DNA of 64,000 nucleotides. Origin: an uncultured Bacteroidota bacterium. Lineage in GTDB: Bacteria; Bacteroidota; Bacteroidia; Flavobacteriales; Flavobacteriaceae. The stretch's first letter is position 1, and each line of letters begins with the position of its first letter. Of the stretch, positions 1 to 9,611 are shown piece after piece. A program made the position numbers and the translations under genes. Below the pieces are notes generated by a model that worked only from the letters and a program-made list of their open reading frames with translations, searched no databases and had not been told where the DNA came from. Location of the stretch: positions 7,501 to 71,500 of the forward strand of contig CACJNF010000006.1 in the NCBI GenBank assembly GCA_902594745.1. The letters are read 5' to 3'.

Positions 1-160
1 CGCCGGGTAGCTATGTCGGGAATGGATAAGCACTGAAAGCATCTAAGTGCGAAACCAACCTCAAGATGAGATTTCTTTTAAGGGTCGTTGGAGACTACAA
101 CGTTGATAGGTCATAAGTGTAAAGACAGTAATGTCATAGCTGAGTGATACTAATTACCCG
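1..160 (+). rRNA. rrl: 23S ribosomal RNA, 3' end (partial, 5' truncated by window)
   Basis: Conserved 23S 3'-terminal sequence (gggaatggataagcactgaaagcatctaagtgcgaaacc ... gctgagtgatactaattacccg). 3' boundary approximate. Confidence 0.93.
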
Positions 161-233
161 TAAGTCTATTGTAGCAAACTTTCTTAATTGTTAACTTGAT
201 ATTTTCAAATGTTATATGACCTTAATAAAATTT

Positions 234-341
234 TAAGGTGGTTATAGCGATAGGGCTCACCTCTTCCCATACCGAACAGAGAAGTTAAGCCTATCAGCGC
301 AGATGGTACTGCTATTAGTGGGAGAGTATGTCGCCGCCTTT
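234..341 (+). rRNA. rrf: 5S ribosomal RNA
   Basis: 5S-like core (cacctcttcccataccgaacagagaagttaagcctatcagcgc...gtgggagagtatgtcgccgcctt) ~70 nt after 23S; ends approximate. Confidence 0.93.
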
Positions 342-353
342 ATCTTATAAAAC

Positions 354-382
354 AAAACCCCTTTAATTAGGGGTTTTTTTTT
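354..382. terminator. Bidirectional intrinsic terminator between rRNA operon and nitroreductase
   Basis: AAAACCCC-tttaatta-GGGGTTTTTTTTT hairpin with A-tract on one side and T-tract on the other. Confidence 0.85.
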
Positions 383-935
383 ATACCCACTCTACTTTAC
401 TATCTAGTCCATCTCTTACTTTAGGAGTCTCAATATGCTTATAACTTCCCATAAAGAAAAACCCTAATGATTTCTGATTACTATTCAAGCCTGAGTGTTT
501 TGCATAATCATCTTTAAGAGCAGGTGTACTCCAATATGAACCAATATTGTTTACATAACATGATAACCACATATTTTGAACTGCCATAGATACAGCAGCA
601 ATCTCCTCCCATTCTGGGACACGATTACTCTCATCCTTGGTCATACAAACTGAAATAATAGTATCTGATGATTTAACTTTTTCAATAAACTTATTAATCT
701 TAACCGCTGAATATTTCTCTTTATCTATTTTCTGAATAATTTCACATAAAACATTTTTTGATTTTCCTTTGTATACCTTGAAAAACCAGGGTTGAGTCAT
801 CCTATGTGTAGGAGCATGTATAGCATTTTCTAATATTTCATTTATTACGGTCTTTGGAATGTCTTTGTCTGAAAACTGCGTAGGATAAATTGTTTTTCTA
901 TTTCTAATAATTTTATTTAGGGTTTCTTTGTTCAT
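381..935 (-). CDS. Nitroreductase family protein
   Basis: ORF 184 aa; RxTIYPxQFSDKDI, HAPTHRMTQPWFFKV, GSYWSTP motifs. Confidence 0.85.
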   Translation of the reverse strand: MNKETLNKIIRNRKTIYPTQFSDKDIPKTVINEILENAIHAPTHRMTQPWFFKVYKGKSKNVLCEIIQKIDKEKYSAVKINKFIEKVKSSDTIISVCMTKDESNRVPEWEEIAAVSMAVQNMWLSCYVNNIGSYWSTPALKDDYAKHSGLNSNQKSLGFFFMGSYKHIETPKVRDGLDSKVEWV

Positions 936-995
936 GGTAAAGGTTTAGATTTATTTCATTTTTCTTAACTCAGATAATAATAGATTTGCTAGAAT

Positions 996-1718
996 TTATT
1001 TTCTTTTCTTAAATGGTATTGAATAAGTTAAAGTGTAATTAAATCCACTTCCCCAAGTGTTATCATCAGTTACCTTGTTAAATCCTGGAATAAAAAGATT
1101 ATCAAAATTTGAAGGTTTTGTGTCTGATAATAATTTATTTAATCTTAAGCTAATTCCAAGATATATATTTTTAAATGTTTCAACTTTAACCCCTGTCACA
1201 ATCTCAACCCAGTTTCCGTTTAAATTATTGTGAATTATATTCTCATAACCGTTATCAACTAAATTTGAAAAATAGGCATCACCACTTCTAATTGTATAGC
1301 TATCAACTTTGTTTGAGAACGAAGATGAAGCATATCTAAGACCGATATATATTGAGTTATCCATTCCAACCCAATTATTGAACATGTTAAAATCAAATCC
1401 TATTTTTAGATAATTACCAACTGAATTAAAATTAATATTCTCATCTTCAATATATCTATCAATCGATCCATATTCAGCAGCTAAATAAAGATCATCAGTT
1501 ATTTGTAAATCTCCCACAATTTCGTAGCTTAAGTTATCATTATTAGATGAAGATATTATTGGGTTCGATAAATCAATACCAAACCGTAATTTATTTATAT
1601 TCAATAATTTGTCTTTCTTTATTAAACTGTCACCTTCTATATTTTCTGTTTGAGAAAATATAGAGTTAAGTGAAAAGATGAAGCTAATAATGAATAAGAA
1701 TATTTGTTTTTTCTTCAT
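996..1718 (-). CDS. DUF6048-like outer membrane beta-barrel protein
   Basis: Signal peptide [23 protein letters not shown], barrel-like repeats, C-terminal aromatic strand; adjacent to DUF6452-like gene as in Flavobacteriia. Confidence 0.6.
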   Translation of the reverse strand: MKKKQIFLFIISFIFSLNSIFSQTENIEGDSLIKKDKLLNINKLRFGIDLSNPIISSSNNDNLSYEIVGDLQITDDLYLAAEYGSIDRYIEDENINFNSVGNYLKIGFDFNMFNNWVGMDNSIYIGLRYASSSFSNKVDSYTIRSGDAYFSNLVDNGYENIIHNNLNGNWVEIVTGVKVETFKNIYLGISLRLNKLLSDTKPSNFDNLFIPGFNKVTDDNTWGSGFNYTLTYSIPFKKRK

Positions 1719-2148
1719 TAAAAATCGAATCATTTTCTATACTTACTTCTTTTATCCAACCTTGATTTTTTGATATCTCAGTATCTGATTTTACAATAAA
1801 ATTTGATATATATCCACAAGATCTATTAAGGTATTTATGTACTGTTTGATGATGCAAAATTAGAGTGTCTAATGTTTCGTTGTATTCAAATACGTATTTT
1901 GTTTTATTTGAATTTACCATTAAGGGAAGCTTTAATTTATCTCCATTAAAATCCTCAATAATAGAGTCTATACCAATACCTCTTATAGTATTTAAATTAA
2001 TACCCTTAGATGACTTATTCTCGAAGTCAATAAACCCTATGGTTATTCTGCTAGTATTTTCTGACCCCTCAATGCAAATGTCATCTTTCTCGCATCCAAG
2101 AATAATTATTACTAATAAGAAAAGAATATTATGATACCTCTTAATCAT
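1684..2148 (-). CDS. DUF6452-like lipoprotein
   Basis: Lipobox ILGC after short hydrophobic segment; CG(Y)IxNF motif; paired with DUF6048-like gene. Start chosen at MIKRYHN. Confidence 0.55.
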   Translation of the reverse strand: MIKRYHNILFLLVIIILGCEKDDICIEGSENTSRITIGFIDFENKSSKGINLNTIRGIGIDSIIEDFNGDKLKLPLMVNSNKTKYVFEYNETLDTLILHHQTVHKYLNRSCGYISNFIVKSDTEISKNQGWIKEVSIENDSIFNEEKTNILIHY

Positions 2149-2203
2149 GAGATTAAATATTTTCAAAATTACTATATTTATAACAAATCAAAATTCATTT
2201 AAA

Positions 2204-3484
2204 TTGATAGAAAAAACCTCAAAAGATTTATCGCAATTTCACCTAGATCTCGAAAAGAAATATGGTGCCCACGATTACCATCCACTTCCAGTTGTTTTAG
2301 AAAAGGGTGAGGGTGTATTTATGTGGGATGTAAATGGGAAAAAGTATTATGACTTTCTATCAGCTTATTCAGCTGTTAATCAAGGTCATTGTCATCCCGA
2401 ATTAGTTAGTTTAATAAAAAATCAAGCAGAGACGCTTACCTTAACATCAAGAGCTTTCCATAATAATAAGCTTGGTGAATATATGGAGTTTGCAACAAAG
2501 TTATTTGGATTTGATCAGTTACTTCCCATGAATACAGGTGCTGAAGGTGTTGAGACTTCAATTAAATTATCAAGAAAATGGGGATACTTAAAAAAGAAAG
2601 TTGATGAGAATCAAGCAAAAATTGTTGTTTGTAACAATAATTTTCATGGAAGGACAACAACTGTAATTTCATTTTCTACTGACCCTGGATCTAAAGATTT
2701 TTTTGGCCCTCATACACCTGGATTTATCCACATACCTCATGGAGAAATTAGTGCTTTGGAAAATGAATTTAAAAAAGATAAAAATATTGTAGCATTTTTG
2801 GTTGAACCTATTCAAGGTGAGGCAGGTGTTAATGTGCCTGAACCTGAATACTTGAAAAAAGTCAGAAGCTTATGTTCAGAATATAATGTTCTTATGATTG
2901 CTGATGAAATTCAGACTGGTCTTGGTAGGACTGGATCTTTGCTTGCATCTTGTGGTAATTGTAGCTGTGAATCTTCCTGTGAGCAGCAATCAACTTATGT
3001 TAGACCAGATATATTAATTCTTGCAAAAGCATTGAGCGGAGGAACGTATCCTATATCAGCTGTTCTGTGTGACTCTGAAATAATGGAAGTTATTCAGCCT
3101 GGCCAACATGGTAGTACTTTCGGTGGAAATCCTTTTGCAGCAAGTATTGCAAAGAAGGCTCTTGAAATAATAATTGATGAAAAATTAGCTCAAAATGCAA
3201 GATTTCTTGGTGAAATATTTAGATCCGAAATGAATAAATATATCAAATCAAGTAAAATAGTTAAACTAGTTAGAGGTAAGGGGTTATTAAATGCAATTGT
3301 AATAAACGATTCTGAAGACAGTCAAACTGCTTGGAATATTTGTCTAAAACTAAGAGACAATGGTTTACTCGCTAAACCTACCCATGGAAATGTAATAAGG
3401 TTCGCACCTCCTCTTGTTATGACTGAAGATCAATTGTATGACTGTGTTAGTATCATAACTTCAACAATTAAAGAATTTGAATAA
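2204..3484 (+). CDS. rocD: Ornithine--oxo-acid aminotransferase (class III PLP)
   Basis: [73 protein letters not shown]. The open frame starts at 2147; no Met occurs between there and the conserved N-terminus, so TTG at 2204 is proposed. Confidence 0.92.
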   Translation: MIEKTSKDLSQFHLDLEKKYGAHDYHPLPVVLEKGEGVFMWDVNGKKYYDFLSAYSAVNQGHCHPELVSLIKNQAETLTLTSRAFHNNKLGEYMEFATKLFGFDQLLPMNTGAEGVETSIKLSRKWGYLKKKVDENQAKIVVCNNNFHGRTTTVISFSTDPGSKDFFGPHTPGFIHIPHGEISALENEFKKDKNIVAFLVEPIQGEAGVNVPEPEYLKKVRSLCSEYNVLMIADEIQTGLGRTGSLLASCGNCSCESSCEQQSTYVRPDILILAKALSGGTYPISAVLCDSEIMEVIQPGQHGSTFGGNPFAASIAKKALEIIIDEKLAQNARFLGEIFRSEMNKYIKSSKIVKLVRGKGLLNAIVINDSEDSQTAWNICLKLRDNGLLAKPTHGNVIRFAPPLVMTEDQLYDCVSIITSTIKEFE

Positions 3485-3490
3485 AAGTAT

Positions 3491-4633
3491 ATGAAAGTAT
3501 ATTTTGACAATGCAGCAACTACAAAAGTGAGAGATGAGGTGGTTGATGAAATCTCTGATGTTTTAAAAAACTGTTTTGGAAATCCATCCTCTACTCATTC
3601 TTATGGAAGATCAGCTAAATCATATATTGAAACATCTAGAAAATCAATTGCTAAAATTTTAAATTGTGAACCAGGAGAAATCATTTTTAATTCAGGTGGT
3701 ACAGAATCTGACAACTCAATACTCAAATGTGCTGTTAAAGACCTTGGAGTAAAACATGTAATATCATCAAAAATTGAACACCATGCAATAACTCATACTC
3801 TTGAAGAAATTGAAAGTAAAGATGTAAAAGTACATTATCTTAGCCTAAAGGATGAAGGAGAGGTCGATATAGAGGACCTTGAAAGTATATTAAAATCAAA
3901 TAATGAGCCTAAGCTTGTGTCTTTGATGTATATAAATAATGAGATTGGTAACATTCTTGATGTAAAATCAGTTTCAGAATTATGTAGAAAACATAATGCT
4001 TATTTTCATTCCGATGCAGTTCAAGCTGTTGGGCACTATCCAATTGATTTAAGTTCATTAAATATTGATTTTTTATCTTCTGCTGGTCATAAATTCCATG
4101 GTCCCAAAGGTGTTGGTTTTACATATATAAATAAATCAACAAAAATTAAATCTTTTATTTGTGGTGGTCCTCAAGAGAGGGGACTTAGAGCAGGTACTGA
4201 GTCTGTTCATAACATTGTTGGTATGACCAAAGCTCTAGAGATCTCTATTCAAAACTTAGATAAAGAAACTGAGCATGTTAAATCAATCAAAAGACATATG
4301 ATTGAAAAACTTAATGATCTTTTCCCCGATATTCACTATAATGGAATGTCTGGAGATCTAGAAAAAAGTACATATACTGTATTAAATGTTTGCTTTCCTA
4401 TATCTAATGATAAAGCTTCAATGCTCGATTTTCATCTTGACTTGAAAGGTATAGCATGCTCTAAAGGAAGTGCATGTCAATCAGGTAGTTCAAGTGGATC
4501 GCATGTTCTTAATGAAATACAAAATAAAAAGTTCAAGAACCTACCATCTATAAGATTTTCATTCTCTCATAATAATTCAATAGAAGAAGTTGATTATTTA
4601 ATCGAAACCCTTCAAGACTTTATAAATAGCTAG
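3491..4633 (+). CDS. Cysteine desulfurase (NifS/IscS family)
   Basis: MKVYFDNAATTKVRDEV, SSAGHKFHGPKGVGF, ACSKGSACQSGSSSGSHVL active-site Cys loop. Confidence 0.93.
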   Translation: MKVYFDNAATTKVRDEVVDEISDVLKNCFGNPSSTHSYGRSAKSYIETSRKSIAKILNCEPGEIIFNSGGTESDNSILKCAVKDLGVKHVISSKIEHHAITHTLEEIESKDVKVHYLSLKDEGEVDIEDLESILKSNNEPKLVSLMYINNEIGNILDVKSVSELCRKHNAYFHSDAVQAVGHYPIDLSSLNIDFLSSAGHKFHGPKGVGFTYINKSTKIKSFICGGPQERGLRAGTESVHNIVGMTKALEISIQNLDKETEHVKSIKRHMIEKLNDLFPDIHYNGMSGDLEKSTYTVLNVCFPISNDKASMLDFHLDLKGIACSKGSACQSGSSSGSHVLNEIQNKKFKNLPSIRFSFSHNNSIEEVDYLIETLQDFINS

Positions 4634-6294
4634 TAATAAATTTTAGTATTGTAGGTCTGTTTATTACCTACACCATCCTCAAATTCAATTAATAAATCAT
4701 TTTCTCCATCTTCAATAACTGAATCAGATAAATCATGGAAAATTAAATTTTGCTTAGGTTCATATTCAAACAATGCCCATTTTCCATTTATGTAAGCTTT
4801 ATAGTTTTTAATTCCAGATTTATCATCTTTTATCCTTAGTCTTAGTGTTTTATTGGACCTAACGTTCGATTTATTTTTAAAATTTATCGGTCTAATTTCT
4901 GGTAATATAGAATCTCTTGAAATTATATACCTTCCCAATGATGAAGTATTGGCTGTAATATATGAATCATTAATCTTAGAGCTTATATAATTAATCTTGT
5001 TGTTCACAATTTTACCAATAAAAGTTTGACTTAACCTGAGCGAATCTATATTTTTATCAATAGGTATCTTTAATTTAACTGAAGATCGAAAAGGAGTTAT
5101 TTCTTCACCTAAATCAATAGTATCATCCTTAGAAGTTATATTAAGAAGCACATCTTCATAGAACGTATTTTTATTAATTTCAACAAATGATTCTCCCTTA
5201 TTAATAACATATTTTTGATTGGTCAATATTTCAATTCCATTTAACGGTTTATTGGATTTTAGGGAATCAGCGCTTATAATTTTAAATTTAAGATAAGATG
5301 AATTGTTGTTCCAATCTGTTACTTTAATATTTACTTTACTATCAGTAATCTCATTAGATTTAATAATACCATTAAAGTCATTTGTTTTTAAAAATGACAA
5401 ATTAGACCTAGGAGGTGTATAAACCTTTAAAACCCTTCTATTATTTTTAACTAGAGATAAATAATCATACATAAGTTTTTTATAATGATTTTCACTAAAC
5501 TTAATTCTATCCATACTGTAAGAAAACTTCTGAATTGAATCAATTAGAAGTTCAACTTTGTACACACCATTTCTGTTAAATAAGTTTTTGTACTGTATAT
5601 CATAAATATCTATACCAAACCCTATATCTCCATTAAATATTATATTATCAGCAACATAAGTTGAATCATTGGTTTTAGATATCCTGATTCTTTTAGGTAA
5701 ATCTCTAACAAGAGTATTGTTTTCATTAATAGTATATAGCCCTCTAATTATTGGTCTTTCAAGATCTTCATATGTATAATTAAACATAAGTGGATTTAAA
5801 GCATCTTGAGAATTAGTATCTCGTATTTCAAAATGTAAATGAGCACCAAATGATCTTCCAGTATTTCCTGAGTAACCTAGTAACTCTCCTCTTTTAACTT
5901 GTATTTGATCTTTTTTTGGAAACTTTTTTACTGTGAAAGATTGAGATCTATATTGTTCAGATTTAATATATTTCTCAATGTCTGGGCTAAATCTACTCAA
6001 ATGAGCATATACAGAGCTATAACCGTTTGGATGAGTTATGTAAACTACCTTTCCATATCCGCTAGGACTAACTTCAATTCTAGAAATATATCCATCTTCT
6101 ATGCTAAAAATGTTTATTCCTTCACCACCCTTAAAATCAATGCCAGTATGAAATCTAGATCTAAATTCTCCAAATGTTCCTGATAGATTAAATGGAGCAT
6201 CTATAGGTGGATGAAAGTCAACTTCTTGGGAGTGAATAACAATAGATGAAAAAAGAACCAATAATTTGGTTAATAATTTTTGAAAAAACCTCAT
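4630..6294 (-). CDS. M23 family metallopeptidase (secreted)
   Basis: N-terminal signal; FRSRFHTGIDFKGGEG, GYSGNTGRSFGAHLHFEIRD LytM motifs. Confidence 0.92.
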   Translation of the reverse strand: MRFFQKLLTKLLVLFSSIVIHSQEVDFHPPIDAPFNLSGTFGEFRSRFHTGIDFKGGEGINIFSIEDGYISRIEVSPSGYGKVVYITHPNGYSSVYAHLSRFSPDIEKYIKSEQYRSQSFTVKKFPKKDQIQVKRGELLGYSGNTGRSFGAHLHFEIRDTNSQDALNPLMFNYTYEDLERPIIRGLYTINENNTLVRDLPKRIRISKTNDSTYVADNIIFNGDIGFGIDIYDIQYKNLFNRNGVYKVELLIDSIQKFSYSMDRIKFSENHYKKLMYDYLSLVKNNRRVLKVYTPPRSNLSFLKTNDFNGIIKSNEITDSKVNIKVTDWNNNSSYLKFKIISADSLKSNKPLNGIEILTNQKYVINKGESFVEINKNTFYEDVLLNITSKDDTIDLGEEITPFRSSVKLKIPIDKNIDSLRLSQTFIGKIVNNKINYISSKINDSYITANTSSLGRYIISRDSILPEIRPINFKNKSNVRSNKTLRLRIKDDKSGIKNYKAYINGKWALFEYEPKQNLIFHDLSDSVIEDGENDLLIEFEDGVGNKQTYNTKIYY

Positions 6295-6357
6295 TCCATT
6301 TCAAATTTAAATTAAGATTTTTATAAATTGAAATCATTAAAATAATATTTATCTAAT

Positions 6358-6642
6358 ATGCTAGTAAATAACTTAAACTCTTTAAATGAAAAACTCAATA
6401 CATTATTAGCCAAATTAAATGAACTAAAAAAGTTAAATCAAGAACTTGAGAGTAAGAATGAATATCTGGTAAAATCAAATAAAGATCTAGAGAATAAAAT
6501 AAAAGTTATACAAGCAAAAGAGAAACAACTTAAGTTAGTCAGTGCTATATCTGACGATAGTGAAAATAAACAATATTTTAAAAATAAAATTGATTATTTA
6601 ATTCAAGAAATTGACTATTGCATTGAAAGAATTTCAGTTTAA
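6358..6642 (+). CDS. Small coiled-coil protein upstream of zapA
   Basis: 94 aa, strong heptad-like K/E/L/N coiled coil; 6 nt upstream of zapA-like ORF. Confidence 0.7.
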   Translation: MLVNNLNSLNEKLNTLLAKLNELKKLNQELESKNEYLVKSNKDLENKIKVIQAKEKQLKLVSAISDDSENKQYFKNKIDYLIQEIDYCIERISV

Positions 6643-6648
6643 TAATTT

Positions 6649-6939
6649 ATGGAAAACGATAGTATAAAAATAAAGCTAAATATAGGTGATAGATTATATC
6701 CCCTTACAGTTGAAAGATCTCAAGAATTCTATTTTAGGGAAGCGGCAAAGCTTATTGAAAAAACTATTAAAAATCTTGAAGAAAACTATTCAGTTAGAGA
6801 TAAACAGGATCTCTTAGCTATGAGTTGTATACAATTTGCTGCAAAAAGTCTTCAAAATAAATCCAAGTCTAATGACTCAGATATTGAATTAGAAAAAATG
6901 GTATTAAAAATGATAAATAATATTGATAATTCAATTTAA
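6649..6939 (+). CDS. zapA: Cell division protein ZapA-like
   Basis: IKLNIGDRLYPLTVERSQEFYFREAAKLIEKTIKNLEENYSVRDKQDLLAMSCIQFA typical of ZapA. Confidence 0.88.
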   Translation: MENDSIKIKLNIGDRLYPLTVERSQEFYFREAAKLIEKTIKNLEENYSVRDKQDLLAMSCIQFAAKSLQNKSKSNDSDIELEKMVLKMINNIDNSI

Positions 6940-6957
6940 ACTTCATACATTTAACTT

Positions 6958-7113
6958 AACCTGTATGAGTGATTTTTGGTAAACTCAACGAGTATTAAAT
7001 TAAGAAAGGTGAGTTTAAATGCTAAAGCAAGCTATCTTGAATAGATCCTTGAATATTTGATTAGCCTTAATCCTGTTTTTAGGAGTTTACGCAATCGCAC
7101 TCTCATACAGGTT
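6958..7113 (+). ncRNA. ssrS: 6S RNA (6S-Flavo type) candidate
   Basis: Immediately downstream of zapA; 12-bp closing stem AACCTGTATGAG (6958-6969) / CTCATACAGGTT (7102-7113), second 8-bp helix GTAAACTC (6979-6986) / GAGTTTAC (7083-7090), large internal region: rod-like 6S architecture. Confidence 0.8.
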
Positions 7114-7116
7114 TAT

Positions 7117-7833
7117 TTATGTCAAGAGGTTTCCTTCCTCATCCCATTTTGCAGTTTCGTTTCTTTTTGATTGGTCAACACACTTCGATATCCACTCATC
7201 ATCATATGATACAGAATGTTTTTTTAATACTTCATCTGGTACTCCATCCCAAACATTAGGAATGTTTCCTTTATAACCTAGGTCTTTCATTCCTACCTTT
7301 GATGTAAACCACCCAGTAACAACAAAGTATCTGTATGTTGCAAAAAAGCTAGCAGCCTCTGAAAGTTCGTCGCTAATATTATCTTGAAAGGAAATTTTAT
7401 CAAAAACTGTTTTAATCTCATCCTCAGAACATTCAAGAATGGTTTTACCAAATTCTTTTTGAAATAATTCATCTAAAACAGTTAATCCTTTTCTTAAAAC
7501 ATTTTCTCCATAATTATTATGTGCTGGTGTACTCCAATCTTTTGCAATGAACTCAATCATCTCAACAACTCCTGCATCTTTAATATCACCAAACTCATTA
7601 GGAGGAACAATAATATTCGCAATTTTTTCAATAGTACTTAGCTCATTATCATTAAAAAATACTGCGTTCAAGAATTTCTCATCTCTACCTTTTTCATAAG
7701 CTGTCCTCCCATATTGGTATTCCCAAACTTTATCTGCTATATTTTCACCTTCAGGAGATATACAGCTTTCCAGTGTTATTGAAGTTCCAATAGCTGAAAG
7801 TAAAATAGTTTTAATGCTGTCTCTTCTCTTCAT
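7117..7833 (-). CDS. Gluconate 2-dehydrogenase subunit 3 family protein
   Basis: N-terminal Tat-like MKRRDSIKTILL; FFNDNELSTIEKIANIIVPPNEFGDIKDAGV; stop codon-coupled to GMC oxidoreductase. Confidence 0.85.
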   Translation of the reverse strand: MKRRDSIKTILLSAIGTSITLESCISPEGENIADKVWEYQYGRTAYEKGRDEKFLNAVFFNDNELSTIEKIANIIVPPNEFGDIKDAGVVEMIEFIAKDWSTPAHNNYGENVLRKGLTVLDELFQKEFGKTILECSEDEIKTVFDKISFQDNISDELSEAASFFATYRYFVVTGWFTSKVGMKDLGYKGNIPNVWDGVPDEVLKKHSVSYDDEWISKCVDQSKRNETAKWDEEGNLLT

Positions 7834-9554
7834 TAAATATTTTGTTTTTTTAGCTCTGAAATTATATGTTCAGAAGTTCTCCATGCTAGTGCCATGATTG
7901 TCCATGTAGGATTCTTATCACCTTTAAAAACAAAAGGCCCTGCATCTACAACATATACATTATCTACATCATGAAGACGCTCATACTTATTTACAACAGA
8001 AGTGTTAGGGTTATCTCCCATCCTTGTTGTTCCAACCTCATGAATTATTGATCCTGGAGTAGAAATCCCATAATTTTGATCTTTTCCTGGCTTATCTCCC
8101 AATATAATACCTTCCATATTATAAGCCAACTCTTCATAAGTATCTTGAGCATGTTTTGCCTGTTTTAGTTCAGAATCAGACCAGTTGTAATTAAACTTTA
8201 ATACCGGTATACCAAACTTATCTTTCTTGTTATTATCTATTTCACAATAATTATTAACATTAGGCAAAGCACCACCTCTAGTTTCTAAAGAGATTGTTGA
8301 TCCCCAATATTTTTTCACATCTTTTCTGATTTGATCTCCATATCCACCAACTCTTAACCCAAAAAACTTATTAAAATCATTTGGTATATATCCACCAACT
8401 CCAAACTGAGGCATTCCTAAATTTCTATAGGAGGTTTCAATATGATATCCCAGAGGAAAATCAAGTTTTTTATCATGTAACCACCATGGAGTGTAAACAT
8501 GAGCTCCACCAACTCCATCTTCATTATATGTCTCCCTATTCATAAGTTCAGGGATAAAGATTTGTTTTGAAGTACCGACTGTGTCTTGTAAATATTTGCC
8601 AATTAACCCACTACTGTTTCCTAGACCATTTGGATGCGCACTGCTTTTTGAATTTAACAGAATTCTTGCACTGCTACATGATGATGCTCCAAGTATTACT
8701 AGTTTAGATTCTAATTTATATTCCTTACCATTCTTTTTGTTTATGTATAATATTCCAGTTGCCCTTCCATTTTTATCAGTAGTTATTTCTCTAACCATTG
8801 AATCAGTATAAAGATCTACAAATCCACCTTTCAGAGAAGGAATAACATAACATGAGCTAGCAGAGAAGTCACCATAGACAGAGCATGATCTTTCACATTG
8901 GCCACAATAAAAACAAAGACCTCTTTCATTATTAATTCTTTTTGTAAGTACTGAGAGTCTTGAAGGAATTACATTTATTCCAGCTTTCTTAGCACCTTTG
9001 ATATAATAAAGTTCGTGTAGACGTGGTTTTGGAGGTGGAAGAAAAAACCCGTCTGGATCGTTTGGTAGACTTTCTTTTGTGCCGAATACACCAATCAATT
9101 TATCTAATTTGTCATAATATGGTTTAATATCTTCATATGAAATTGGCCAATTTTGATCAATACCATAATTATCCTTACACTTAAAATCCTTAGGTCCTAA
9201 TCTAGATGCAATTCTTCCCCAGTGATTTGTTCTGCCTCCAAGCATTCTTGATCTCCACCACATAAAATTTGTGTTTTCCTTTGACGAATATGGCTCACCA
9301 TCAACTTTCCAATCTCCATATGACATATGAAAGTCCCCAAACCTCCTTGTAACAGAAGATCCTCTTCTGGGAGATTCCCAAGTCCATTTTAATTGAGTTT
9401 GTTGTTTAGGATCTGCAGGATCAAAATACGGTCCAGCTTCAATAAGTGCTATGTTTAAGCCAGCATCAGATAAGATTTTTGTTGCCATACCACCAGCAGC
9501 TCCTGAACCTACAATAATAGCATCGTATTTCTTTTTTGTATTCAAAATCTCCAT
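7833..9554 (-). CDS. GMC family oxidoreductase (FAD-dependent, membrane dehydrogenase type)
   Basis: DAIIVGSGAAGGMATKILSDAGLNIALIEAGP; GGRTNHWGR; C-terminal VYVVDAGPFVFKGDKNPTWTIMALAWR. Confidence 0.92.
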   Translation of the reverse strand: MEILNTKKKYDAIIVGSGAAGGMATKILSDAGLNIALIEAGPYFDPADPKQQTQLKWTWESPRRGSSVTRRFGDFHMSYGDWKVDGEPYSSKENTNFMWWRSRMLGGRTNHWGRIASRLGPKDFKCKDNYGIDQNWPISYEDIKPYYDKLDKLIGVFGTKESLPNDPDGFFLPPPKPRLHELYYIKGAKKAGINVIPSRLSVLTKRINNERGLCFYCGQCERSCSVYGDFSASSCYVIPSLKGGFVDLYTDSMVREITTDKNGRATGILYINKKNGKEYKLESKLVILGASSCSSARILLNSKSSAHPNGLGNSSGLIGKYLQDTVGTSKQIFIPELMNRETYNEDGVGGAHVYTPWWLHDKKLDFPLGYHIETSYRNLGMPQFGVGGYIPNDFNKFFGLRVGGYGDQIRKDVKKYWGSTISLETRGGALPNVNNYCEIDNNKKDKFGIPVLKFNYNWSDSELKQAKHAQDTYEELAYNMEGIILGDKPGKDQNYGISTPGSIIHEVGTTRMGDNPNTSVVNKYERLHDVDNVYVVDAGPFVFKGDKNPTWTIMALAWRTSEHIISELKKQNI

Positions 9555-9611
9555 AAACCACTCGAAATTTAATTATTTTTAATTTAAACTCTTAAGTAAT
9601 AATTATAAAAT

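Noticed and set aside
1865-2134. ORF-track plus-strand 89-aa ORF antisense to the DUF6452-like gene
   Set aside because: Fully antisense to a better-supported lipoprotein ORF; no recognisable motif.
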